The position numbers and the translations under genes are program-made. A stretch of 64,000 bases of DNA from Gavia stellata. Taxonomy: Eukaryota > Chordata > Aves > Gaviiformes > Gaviidae. Of this stretch, positions 53,019 through 62,900 are shown piece by piece. Each line of letters opens with the position of its first letter. Position 1 is the stretch's first letter. The stretch is taken from positions 110,089,020 through 110,153,019 of the forward strand of contig NC_082594.1 in NCBI RefSeq assembly GCF_030936135.1, in the 5' to 3' direction. A model generated the notes under the pieces. That model was given only the letters and a program-made list of their open reading frames with translations, did not search any database and was not told the DNA's origin.

Positions 53019-53086
53019 TATATATTACGTATCGTCCCAAAGCTCCTCGCTGCCGTGAGGTGGTATTGCATGGTCTGGGTGAGTCA
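53019..53086 (+). promoter_or_regulatory. TATA-like box, strong splice donor and AP-1 site
   Basis: TATATATTA at 53019-53027, donor GG|GTGAGT at 53077-53084 and AP-1 consensus TGAGTCA at 53080-53086 lie within 70 bp, just after the CpG-rich segment. A start near 53050 would make an exon of about 30 nt. The donor and AP-1 site overlap, so only one may be real. Confidence 0.2.
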
Positions 53087-53809
53087 CAGATTCCCGGACT
53101 GTAGAGAATCCCATGTGAAATCTGAGGAGCAGAGGGACACTGAGATGAGGTGTCTCAATCCCCCTTCCCACACCCCAGAGGGAATAGGTAGGAACAGCCT
53201 CCCCTTCCTTATGTGCCACTGGGGCCACGATTAACGATGACGGTAATTAGCATTTACATTTTAGCAGTCTCTTAAAAGCCAAAGTAAATCTAAATAGTCT
53301 CTAGGGCCAGAACAGTTGGGGTTTTTTCTTCCCCTCTCAGTTGTTGGTTCACTAACATTTCAGTCCAGTGGTCTGTCAAATCTTATTCTCACAGGAAAAA
53401 CTCTTTCTTGTGTCTGCTGTGCTGCTGCTTCTGTGTTCCTGTCAATTTTATGTGACTTAGGGCTTCTCAGTTGCTCAGTGTTTGCGTGCTGTCGTCAAAT
53501 GGTAGATTTTGCATCTCTTTGAGCTATTGCGTCAACGGTTACGGAATTGGTTTTCTGCAGTATTTTTCAAAATCCTACCATTTAAGCTGCGAAAACTATC
53601 AGAAGGTTTTGACTGGGCTGGTTTGGGTCTGTTCCCTTCCACTCACCCCCTTTTCCCCTCCTAATACAACTTTCTGTTGTCTAAAACGTCTTTTCAGAAA
53701 AGAAAGGAAGGTCAGGACTGTGTTTGGCAGTACACAACTTAACAAAACACCAGGAAAGAGGCTTTTCTGTTTCGTATACTTGCACAGGATTCAGCCGTGA
53801 AGCCATGGC
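53087..53809. other. Non-coding spacer between CpG-rich segments
   Basis: No recognisable gene, repeat or strong regulatory pattern. Open frames are short and unrecognised. Confidence 0.45.
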
Positions 53810-54050
53810 TGTTGCTAACCCTGCCGTTATCCGAAGGGGGTACTTTATAGAGCGAGCGACGCTGCCGGGTGCTGCGGGAGGGGCAGCAGGACCGCGCCAG
53901 CCTGGAGGGAACACCCCTGCCTGGGATGGGGGACGCCGGCTCCCTGGCAGGGTTAGGGCCTCCGGAGCCCCTCCAGAAATTCTGGCAGCGATGGGGGCTC
54001 CTGCTGCTGCAACACGATTCCCCCTGTGCCCTCTCGTGACCGAGCTGTTT
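53810..54050. promoter_or_regulatory. Short CpG-rich segment
   Basis: By eye about 16 CpG in 240 bp with GC near 62%, giving an observed/expected ratio near 0.7. It sits 800 bp after the larger island and may be part of the same regulatory block. It overlaps a 168-codon open frame (53724-54230) that I do not regard as a gene. Confidence 0.35.
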
Positions 54051-54449
54051 AAAAGTGGTAGGCTATCCTTTCCATGTTTAAAATGTCTTTTGGAGTCAGT
54101 CAGTAAGCCTAATGAAGGAGTCAATAACATGCCAAGCTCCTGGGAAGAAGCCTATTTTTGCTTTCTCAAAAGTGATATCCTACAACTGCAGGAGAGGAGC
54201 TTGATTTTTTTTAAAATTAATTTATTGTAAAAAAGACTTGTTGATTCCCAAGTTCTTTCAAGTGCAACCATAGATGAATTCACGTTTGTTGCTGAATTTT
54301 GCTCCGCCATCTCATCACTTTTGGGGGTTTTTTTCATCTTTTTCTAAATTACATTTGCAAAGGGAACCGTCAAAATGTCTTGACAGCCTGAATCAAAGCT
54401 GTGAAGAGGTCTCAGCTGCTCCATTCATCTCAATAGATTTCTGACATAA
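54051..54449. other. Non-coding, no gene recognised
   Basis: Nothing recognisable apart from T-rich stretches near 54206-54215 and 54308-54315. Confidence 0.45.
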
Positions 54450-54573
54450 AGCGGGGATTTAGCAAAGCACTTAAATACTTGATTCTCTTAAAGCACATGC
54501 TTAAGTGCGGTTGAAGTACCAGCACGTTTGTGCAGCTCTGTGGATTTGGTACCCTGGGTTGTTGAATCAGGCC
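54450..54573. repeat. Palindromic MITE-like repeat
   Basis: The left arm reads GGGGATTTAGCAAAGCACTT, then AAAGCACATGCTTAAGTGC. The right end GTTGAATCAGGCC is the inverse of the left end of the family (GGCCTGATTCA). It is the same kind of repeat as the copy at 28993-29083, here with both ends visible. In sauropsids this pattern occurs as a short non-autonomous palindromic element. Confidence 0.65.
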
Positions 54574-54959
54574 TGTTTCACTGCTTATAACCTTAGCAAG
54601 AAGAGTCAGTGAAGTGCTTATACCACCACTCTGACTACATCCTTCCTGCCTGCTAAAATCAAAGAAGTACGAATTGGGCTTAATAACAAAATAATTCTGG
54701 GACAGCTAGTCTCATTTTCCACACTCATCTTTAGTTCACTGCAAGATTCTGCTGCAATTTCCAGTCTATCTAGGAATTTTTCTGGAGACCTTAATTTCAT
54801 TGTGCTCTGCAGCATTTCACTGCAGACAGCTATAAGGATGGGGAGTCATTTAAAATCCTATGGTTTAACTACTTACTCAGTGCTATTCATGGAGCTGTTG
54901 AGCAACACACAGCCTTTAATATATTTATCCTTAATTATCTTTCTGAAGTTTGCATCTAT
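54574..54959. other. Non-coding, possibly conserved element
   Basis: AT-rich sequence with several homeodomain-type TAATT words and no simple repeats. It could be repeat-derived regulatory DNA, but there is no direct evidence. Confidence 0.35.
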
Positions 54960-55085
54960 TATTACTCCATCTGGGAAAACAGGGTACAGAAAAGTAAAAC
55001 CAGAAGTCAGACAGCCTGTCTGCAGCACAGCGAGTAATTGGACCCCTGGATCCCAAGCTGCCACTGTAATCACCGTACTGCATTC
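54960..55085 (-). mobile_element. MIR-type SINE fragment
   Basis: GGGAAAACAGGGTACAGAAA, AGTCAGACAGCCTGTCTGC, AGCACAGCGAGTAATTGGAC, CCCTGGATCCCAAGC and CACCGTACTGCATT follow the MIR 3' half read in reverse (GGGAAACTGAGGCACAGA, GGTCACACAGC, GGCAGAGC, GAACCC, CTCCC, CACTA-GCTGCC). Confidence 0.6.
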
Positions 55086-55465
55086 CTCAAATCTGTAATA
55101 ATTAAAATGACTGTCTGAGCCATTGGTTGATGTGGTGGGCTGTAGCTTTTACATTTGGGAATATGAGAACGGGAAGGCACGGAGCTAGTGAGAGACTTTT
55201 TCTGGCTCTTTTAGTAGTTTCTAACCATTAGAACGCTGAATCTATTAAATAAAGATTTTCATTTCACAAACCAGTTTGATTTCAGCTCTACGAATTCATG
55301 TTTTGACTCATCTCAGCTTAAAAATGGAACATAAAATTACTACAGGACTTTAATAGTCATTAAAGAACTCTGAAATGCACTTAATAAAAATGTTTTATCT
55401 GTGTATATATACACACATCTCAACCTCTATTAATCATTCTAACAATGTGAGTTTGGATAATCTCT

Positions 55466-55516
55466 CTTTTAATAAGTGTTCATGTCACTTATTAAAAGTG
55501 GCACTTATTAAAAGTG
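55466..55516. repeat. Inverted plus direct 13-15 bp repeats
   Basis: CTTTTAATAAGTG at 55466-55478 is the exact inverse of CACTTATTAAAAG at 55486-55498. The latter, extended to CACTTATTAAAAGTG, repeats at 55502-55516. Confidence 0.85.
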
Positions 55517-58500
55517 TTCATTGTCGGCCATTGCAGATTTCCTAAACGAATACCTTAATAGTTTCTAGAAGATTTTTTTCATCAGATCTTGAATTAAGAC
55601 TACAGAAGAAAACACCTTGATAATATCAAGTTTTTATGAGTTATCTCCATTAGATTGTGTAGCCCTCCTACTCGAATAATACTAGTCTAGTGTTGTTAAT
55701 CTGTTGTGGCTCTCTGTTCCATTTAGCAAAGGGATTTAACTAGAAATACTAGTCTAGGATATTGGAAAAATGTCTTCTGGATGTGATTTTTTTTGCTAGT
55801 TGAAATTGTGAACTGTTCTTCATTTCTTAAATGGCAGCATCTGAATATCCATTGGGTTAACTAGAAGGCTGCTGTTTGTTTAGAGTTTCCAATTAGGTTT
55901 TACATTTGAGGCATTCGTTAATTCAAAGAATTCTTAAAAAAATAAATATATATTCAGGAGTAAAAAGCCATTGGCTCAGATGTTGTTGTGGTTTAACCTA
56001 TTAGAAGATGTGTTCTTAAATTCCATGAACTTTTACAGCAGTAATACTTTATGGTAAGCAAAGGATCTTAACATTTATTATTATCATTCTTTTAAAAATC
56101 TTTGTGATGGCTAAGCATATCTGTAGTTTACAAACAAAGGAAAACTCCAACAACTGTGAAAGTAGAATTAATATTCTGGACATACACAGTTTCTATAGTT
56201 CAGTGTCAACTTTAATATTCTCTTATCCTCCCTATTCTGCCCACAGTTTCTCCCTAGGCACGTTTTCAAAGGCTGTAGGACTGATCTCCCGTGGTGTGCT
56301 CCGCTTGGGGAGTGTCTCCCCAGGTTACAGCATTTGTGCTGCGAATCCTGCTGCTGCTTTAGTTCTGTCTAGGTAAACATGGCTTAATGAGCTGTGATCC
56401 CTGCGTGTTCATGGAGTTTCTGAAAATAGTCTCTGCAAAACAAGTGTTTTCTTTATTTGTTAGGATACAGAAGTCTGGGAAAAGGTAGTTGAAACAACCA
56501 AAAACAGTGCATATACAGTAGTCAAGAAAGCATGTCAACTTTAATTTCTCAATTAATTTTGTTACAACAGTTAAATATAATTTTTAGGTCTGGAGTTTCA
56601 TAGATATTACAGGTTAATGTTAGAGGCTCATTGCAGTAAGGATACTTCAGCCCTTACTGGCAAATACGAGATGTATTGCTGTAGGGCTTCTCCTTTCTCT
56701 TCGTTCTGCCTTATTTCTTTATGTTCTTTTTTTTCCTTTTCTCTGTTCTGGTAATTTCTGGAATAATATTTAATAGCGAGAAAAATTATTAACACTTCAG
56801 TGGGTCCAGGGAAATTCTCTGGTACGGTCTACATGTTTTTAAAAGGTTTCTGAATGGTTACCTTAGTGTCCAGCTAAACATTAATTTCCAAAGCTGGTTC
56901 GGTTTCCACATGACCACACTTCAGAGAGTGGAAGAAAAGCGTACTCGGTTCAAAACTTGCTGGAAACGCTTAGTTATGAGATTGCCTTCAAACCCTGAAA
57001 TTTACTACCTGGCTTTCCGTCACAAATAAGGTGTAGGTTTAGAGACTTTTCTTTTTTTAAAATGTAATTTCAGTTCTTGACAGATGACTTCATCACATTT
57101 ACGTATTGTACATTGGGTCACGTAAGATTTTATAATGCTGTAATACCTGTTGCAGCACTCGATCAGAACGGGCTCTTTAGAAGGATCGCTGACATCCCTT
57201 TCCTTATGTGTTGAGTGCTTTTCAGATTTCATTCTCTTTAACGAAAGCTCCTTTCCATCAACCCGTTTTCTGTAAAATAATATTTCCTTAGCACTGAGTA
57301 ATTTTTTTTAAAAAAACAAAAAAGGTGGCAAAACACTTGAAATAGTTACTGTATGTAAACTGTACTGGCTACAAGTGTCATCTCCTTTGAGTACCCAAGG
57401 GATTTGCATAAATGCATTGTCTTTTTTTAATTACCCAGAGCTGTAATGAGTAAAGTTTTACTGAATATTGGCTTAATGGTGCATTTATCTTAAAGGTCAC
57501 CTGTAAGGCTTGCTTTTATCAGATAGTAAGAAATCTTGAAAAAATTTCAATGTTATTCTCTTAAATACAAAACACAGGCTATCAAGTACTCCTCACTCCT
57601 TTTTAAGAACAGCATGCTGTCAGCTTAATTCCCTTTTGAGATATGAAAATGTGGCTGCAGGTAAACAGTTTATTTTTGGAAGCTGGAAAACTGTATTTTC
57701 TGGATAAAGTGCATTCCCAAAGATCTGAGGAAGTAAGTCTAGCTGTATTGATGGTGCAGTTGCTGGATACTTGATGTATTCATTGGAAAAGCTTGATTTT
57801 TTCCAAGGATTTGTTATTTCTGATTTTAATCTATTTTGGGTTGAAACTCTGCAAAAGTCCACCCAGAGGTGCACGGGTTTCTGAAGGAACAGTAAGGTGA
57901 TCGGTAATTTTTGGTTAATGAATCCACATTTAAGTTGTAGTTACATATTTGAACAAACACTGTGTCTTCTACAGGTAATTATGTCTGTATTAACCAGCAC
58001 TTCCATGTATTTCTGAGAGGAGCTTCCAGCAAGAGCTTCCAGCTTTTCATTTGATATTTAGAGACATGGGTATACACATTTACACTACAGTGCATTGCTG
58101 GTATCTTAATTCTGTTTTTTGAGATAGAGCAACTCTAAAAACTGAGCTAAATGACTTAAAATCTAGTAAGGGAGTATTTGTGCAGGGGGATATATGGGCT
58201 GTTAACATTACGGCTATTTAGTTTTCTTCTGATTCTTTACTTTTTTTCAGATCTGATATTTTCCTGATTTGTAGTTGCCTGTAGCTTTTCAGTTCAAAAA
58301 TAGCCTCTGGGAAATCAATGATAAAATACTCACTCGCTTTAAGGAGACAAGGATTTAATCTGTGTACATCCTTTTTAAACTTGTTAATACGAGTTTTCAA
58401 TGGGCTTTTAGTCTGTGCAAGCGAATTGCAGACTTAGATATGTGGAAAGACACTTAGCTTTGCTCGTGTTGAATATTTACGCCAGTTTAGAACCGAAGGA

Positions 58501-58782
58501 GTAGGCATGTGTGGTGTAATGATCTCAGTATTGAATTGTGGTGACTGAACTGTTCATGCTATCATTGACCAGTAATGTAACTAAAACTGAAGAGATGCAT
58601 GGAGCATAAGCGCCATTGTTGTGCTTTTTAAAACAGCTTTTTATAGCATACTGCCTCATCCAAGGACGTGTTGAGCAGAGATGTTCTATACTCTTTGAAA
58701 ATAACAAGACTTCAAGGAAGACCTGTGTGTTTTGGGGTTTTTTTGCCATTGTATGCTTAATACATGGAAAGAATGTAAAGGT

Positions 58783-58811
58783 AAAAATCCTCCAGCGAAG
58801 GGAGGATTTTT
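58783..58811. repeat. Perfect 11-bp hairpin
   Basis: AAAAATCCTCC at 58783-58793 and GGAGGATTTTT at 58801-58811 pair perfectly around the 7-nt loop AGCGAAG. Confidence 0.85.
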
Positions 58812-59535
58812 ATATCAGGATTTCTATTATATCAGGAACATAAGCACCCTTTTCACCACTCCTATCACATGACTCTTCTAATGACTTGTGGTAGTTGGGA
58901 GTTGTAAGAACAAGAGATTTCCTCCCTGTTGTGCTGTTATACTAGATTTTGCATTACTAGGTAGTCCTGGGCAGCAGTGGCAACTGGGTTTCTACTTTTA
59001 GCGATACCATCTACCTGCCAAACAAAAATGTACTCATATATGATGCTACCTATTCTGCTATTTGAAAACAGATTCAACATGAACCTAAACGTTGACTTTA
59101 GGCATGCCTTTTCCCATTAATTCTCTTTTAGAGTGATAGTCTGCATGTCCTGTCTGTTTACATAAGAAGAAGAAAGGTTGATGCCACTGTGAAGTAAAAT
59201 CAAATGTAATTTTTTTTTAAACTATATTTAGAATGCTTTAAGATTTTCCTTTCATGGTTGCTATTCCTTATTTTGAGCTGTAGGATAGAGAAATTCGATG
59301 AACACTTGTAGCTATGCTTACAATAGTTAAGCTTAATTTTTGTATAAAATTTTCTCTCAGAATTGTTTTCACAAAGTTCTTTAAATTCGTTACCATGTAC
59401 TTTGTCCATTACTTGACTTTTATTTTCTTCTGGAATGCGGTTATTGCTTACATATCCTGAATCTCTGTCTAAGACAATGTGTTTTTTTTTAAAAAAAAAG
59501 TCTTAAGCAATTTGATCTTATCCTAAATCTTTGCT

Positions 59536-59583
59536 TTCTTGACCACTTGTTTTTTTGTTTTCTTTTGGTTTTTTTTCACTTAG
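59536..59583 (+). other. NRIP1: 3' splice site of the NRIP1 coding exon
   Basis: A long T-rich tract, interrupted by a few G and C, ends in CACTTAG with AG at 59582-59583. A possible branch point (TTGAC, A at 59542) lies about 41 nt upstream. No comparable acceptor lies between it and the NRIP1 ATG. In mammals NRIP1 also carries its whole coding sequence in the last exon behind untranslated exons, which agrees with this call. Confidence 0.8.
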
Positions 59584-59590
59584 GAATTTT

Positions 59591-59695
59591 ATGTGCTTGG
59601 TGGAGATGGAAAAAGATGCAAAACAAGCTGGCTTCCTGGAGAAAGAAGGCGGCGAATACTTAACGGAACTTTATTACTGTGGAACCATGTTTTGA
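59591..59695 (+). CDS. Upstream ORF, 34 codons, in NRIP1 5' UTR
   Basis: It begins 7 nt inside the exon with ATGTGCTTG and ends at TGA 59693-59695. The 34-residue peptide starts MCLVEMEKDAKQAG and ends YYCGTMF, with no recognised domain. It terminates 256 nt before the NRIP1 start and could reduce or tune NRIP1 translation by requiring reinitiation. Its start has T at -3 and T at +4, so leaky scanning is likely. An internal AUG at codon 6 (GGAG before it, G at +4) is in better context. Whether it is translated is inference. Confidence 0.45.
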   Translation: MCLVEMEKDAKQAGFLEKEGGEYLTELYYCGTMF

Positions 59696-59744
59696 GTGCT
59701 TGTCCTAGACATCTTTCATAAATATCAATCTGCTGATATCTAGA

Positions 59745-59750
59745 ATGTGA
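59745..59750 (+). other. Minimal start-stop uORF (ATGTGA)
   Basis: An ATG is followed immediately by TGA in the NRIP1 leader. Start-stop elements can stall initiating ribosomes in other genes; here the context (T at -3, T at +4) is poor, so the effect may be small. Confidence 0.35.
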
Positions 59751-59802
59751 TTGGAAGCCTGGCTCATCAACCAGTATACACTGAGAGAAGCCTGCTTGGA
59801 AT

Positions 59803-59835
59803 ATGACATTTTGTATTGTTTCTGAAAGTCTGTGA
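59803..59835 (+). CDS. Upstream ORF, 10 codons, in NRIP1 5' UTR
   Basis: An ATG at 59803 opens a 10-residue frame (MTFCIVSESL) that closes at TGA 59833-59835, 116 nt before the NRIP1 start. A at +4 and A at -3 make it a moderately good initiation context. It is one of three upstream AUGs in this leader. Function is inferred only. Confidence 0.35.
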   Translation: MTFCIVSESL

Positions 59836-59951
59836 GAAAACATTATAGACACCTACCTATTATTTCTTAACTCTGCATCTCGATTCAGCTACAGCAAAAC
59901 TAGTCTTTGAAGTGAATAGAACCAGAGCCCTTTTGGAAACTTTTATTGAAC

Positions 59952-62900
59952 ATGACTCATGGAGAAGAGCTTGGCTCTGAGATGCACCAGGATTCTGTTG
60001 TTCTAACTTACCTAGAGGGATTACTAATGCATCAAGCAGCAGGAGGCTCAGGTACTGCAGTTGACAAAAAGTCTACTGGGCATAGTGGAGAGGATCAAAA
60101 CTTTAAGATATCTGGAAATATATTTCCCAGCTGTCAAAGTAATGGTCCAGTTCTTAACACAAATACATATCAGGGATCTGGCATGCTGCACCTCAAAAAA
60201 GCAAGACTGTTGCAGTCTTCTGAAGACTGGAATGCAGCAAAGAGAAGGCGGTTGTCTGATTCCATTGTGGATTTAGATGGAAAAAAGGAAGCCTTGTTAG
60301 CTGGCATGGTTGAAAATGTGCCTAAAGGCAAACAGGATAGCACATTACTTGCCTCTTTGCTTCAGTCATTCAGCTCTAGGCTGCAGAGTGTTGCTCTGTC
60401 ACAGCAGATTAGGCAGAGCCTTAAGGAGCAAGGGTATTCCCTTAGCCATGATTCTTTACAAGTGGAGAAAGATTTAAGGTGCTATGGTGTTGCATCCAGT
60501 CACCTGAAGACTCTACTGAAGAAGAGCAAGGCAAAAGATCAGAAGTTGGACAACAGCCTGCCTGATATAACAAAGAACCTGCCCAAAGAGAGGTTTATAG
60601 AATCTCCTCACGCAGTGCAGAGCGGACCTAAAGTGATAAATGAGCCACTGTCATGTGCTGCAAGATTACAAGCTGTTGCAAGCATGGTAGAGAAACGATC
60701 CAGTCCTGCTGCTTCACCAAAGCCCAGCGTAGCATGCAGCCAGCTAGCTTTACTCCTTTCAAGTGAAGCGCACTTGCAGCAGTACTCCAGGGAACATGCT
60801 TTAAAAGCACAAAATGCAAATCAAATAGCAAGTGAGAGACTTGCAGCTATGGCCAGATTACAAGAAAGCGCTCAGAAAGATACTGGCCAATTTGGTTTAG
60901 CAAAAGGAATGACAAGCCATCTCAATGGTCAAACAGGATCATCGACCAAAACAGCGTCTAGCAAAAGCAATATGGCAGCATTTCAGAGTTCAGTGGGAAT
61001 TGTGCATTCGCCTCCCAAAAATGTGGGATACAAAAGTACTTTGGAAAGGAATAACCTGAAAACCTCTCCCAGCAACAGTTTGCTCTTGCACCTACTGAAA
61101 AGCCAGAATACCACCAAACATGTAAAAGGGCATGAACAGAGTGAGAGAGCCAGCATTTTTGAAGACAGCAGCACGCCGACAACTATTGATGAGTATTCAG
61201 ACAACAATCCTAGTTTCACAGAAGATGACAGCAGTGATGATGAAAGCTCCCATTCTAACTGTCTTCCTATAGACCTATCCTTTAAACAGAGGACAGATAA
61301 GCCAGATGCAGGTCCACCTGCATCACTGGATAACCTGACTCAGTCCTTGCTTCATAACTGGGATCCAAAAGTTTCCTGTCCAGAGAACAAGGAAGACAAA
61401 GACACTCCAAAAGCTTCCAAGCTGAATTCCCATCAGAAAGTAACACTGCTTCAGCTGTTACTTGGGCATAAGAGTGAAGAAAAGGTAGACAAGAGTAATG
61501 ACTCTCAGGGACCACACAGTGCAGCTGATGTGGCAAAATTCACTGTACAGACTGGTAAAAGGACTCCTGTTACTGACAGTCCCAGTGCAAATCGAATGAC
61601 TCCGTTAAGCACTCCGCCTTTGCTGGCTGCTGCAAAAGCAGACTCTCCTATAAATCTCTCGCACCAATCGTTAGCCGTCAAGCGTAGCTCTCCACCATAT
61701 GCTTGCAGTATCCAGCCGGACAGGCTGGTGAATCCCGCATCTAAACATTTGATAGACCTTTCTAAAAGCAAAGAAATTCAAGGAGCCAAGCTGAGCAGGA
61801 ACGATAGTCCCAAGAACTCTTCAGCTTTCAGTGCCAGCAAGCTGCTGCAGAACCTCGCTCAGTGCGGCATGCAGACTTCCATGTCAAGTGAAGAACAAAG
61901 AGCTAGCAAACAGCTGCTAGCAGGGAACACAGACAAACCTGTTGGCTTGATTGATAGATTGAACAGCCCCCTACTTACGAATAAATTGAGCACGCATGAA
62001 GAAAATAACAAAATATTCAGTTGTCAGCCTGCACCCGCTGAACAAGGACTTCCAGGTTCGGAAATAGAAAATCTCCTTGAAAGGCGCACTGTCCTTCAGC
62101 TGCTTCTGGGAACTCCCAGTAAAGGTAAAAGTGAAAAGAAAGAGAGGATGCTTTTAAAAGATGAAAGTTCTCAAGAACAGACAGATAAGGCTTTGAATGA
62201 GCAAATATTGACAGTGAAAATAAAAACTGAACCGTCTGAAGAATCAAATGTTCCGTATAATTCAAATGCACAACAAGTAAGAGAGTGCAAGGGTAACAAA
62301 TTTCAAGGATTTGTTCATTCACTGCAGAGAAACACAGCTGCTTCTCCAGCATCTGAGGAGTTGAAATCTGAGCCTCTTTCACCTCAAGATTTCTCTTTTT
62401 CCAAAAACGGCCTGCTAAGTAGGTTGCTGAGACAGAATCAAGACAGTTACCCTGCAGATGAGCTGGACAGAAGTCACCGAAACAATGAGCTGACACACCT
62501 TGAATCAAAGAGTCTTTGCACAGTACCGAAGAAGAGGAAGCTTCATGTTGAGCCTTTGGAAAGTCCATTAAAAAAGATGAAAAGTAATGTGTCTGATGCT
62601 GCAAACAATCACACTTCTCCTGCTGAGGCACTGTACGGGCCTTTGCTGAACCAGCAAGAACTGAAATTCAGCAGAAGTGATGCTGAATTTAAATATGCTG
62701 TAAGTCACGGTTCAAATAATGAGAGTGAAAATAGGAGTTGGTCTAGAGATAGTAAAGGCTTTAATGTGTTGAAACAGCTGCTTCTGTCAGAAAACTGTGA
62801 GAGAGATCTGTCACAACATAGGAATAACATATTAATGGAGGGCAAGAAAAAAGGAAACAAAACCAGTGCAACAATTAATAAACCTGAATTCAGCATTTCG

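Larger units (their letters stand above)
55086..59535. other. Intron upstream of the NRIP1 coding exon
   Basis: AT-rich intronic sequence, intronic at least if any upstream exon exists. It holds the inverted and direct repeat at 55466-55516 and the hairpin at 58783-58811, described as findings. A T9 plus A10 run lies near 59482-59500. No other exon is convincing. Confidence 0.55.
59584..59951 (+). other. NRIP1: NRIP1 5' UTR part of the coding exon
   Basis: This 368-nt leader lies between the splice acceptor ending at 59583 and the NRIP1 ATG. It contains three upstream AUGs, annotated separately. The rest of the 5' UTR must come from one or more exons upstream, because the leader begins directly at an acceptor. 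The exon boundary is inferred from the splice signal and not from a transcript. Confidence 0.8.

Noticed and set aside
53724..54230. 168-codon open frame on +
   Set aside because: It overlaps a CpG-rich segment where stops are rare, lacks any recognised domain, and its low-complexity G/A/P-rich middle looks non-coding.
59946..59951. TTG two codons before the NRIP1 ATG as a start
   Set aside because: The conserved NRIP1 N-terminus begins MTHGEELG at the ATG; eukaryotic start at TTG is not expected.
62017..62631. 204-codon open frame on the - strand
   Set aside because: It lies wholly antisense to the NRIP1 coding sequence and mirrors its codon pattern.
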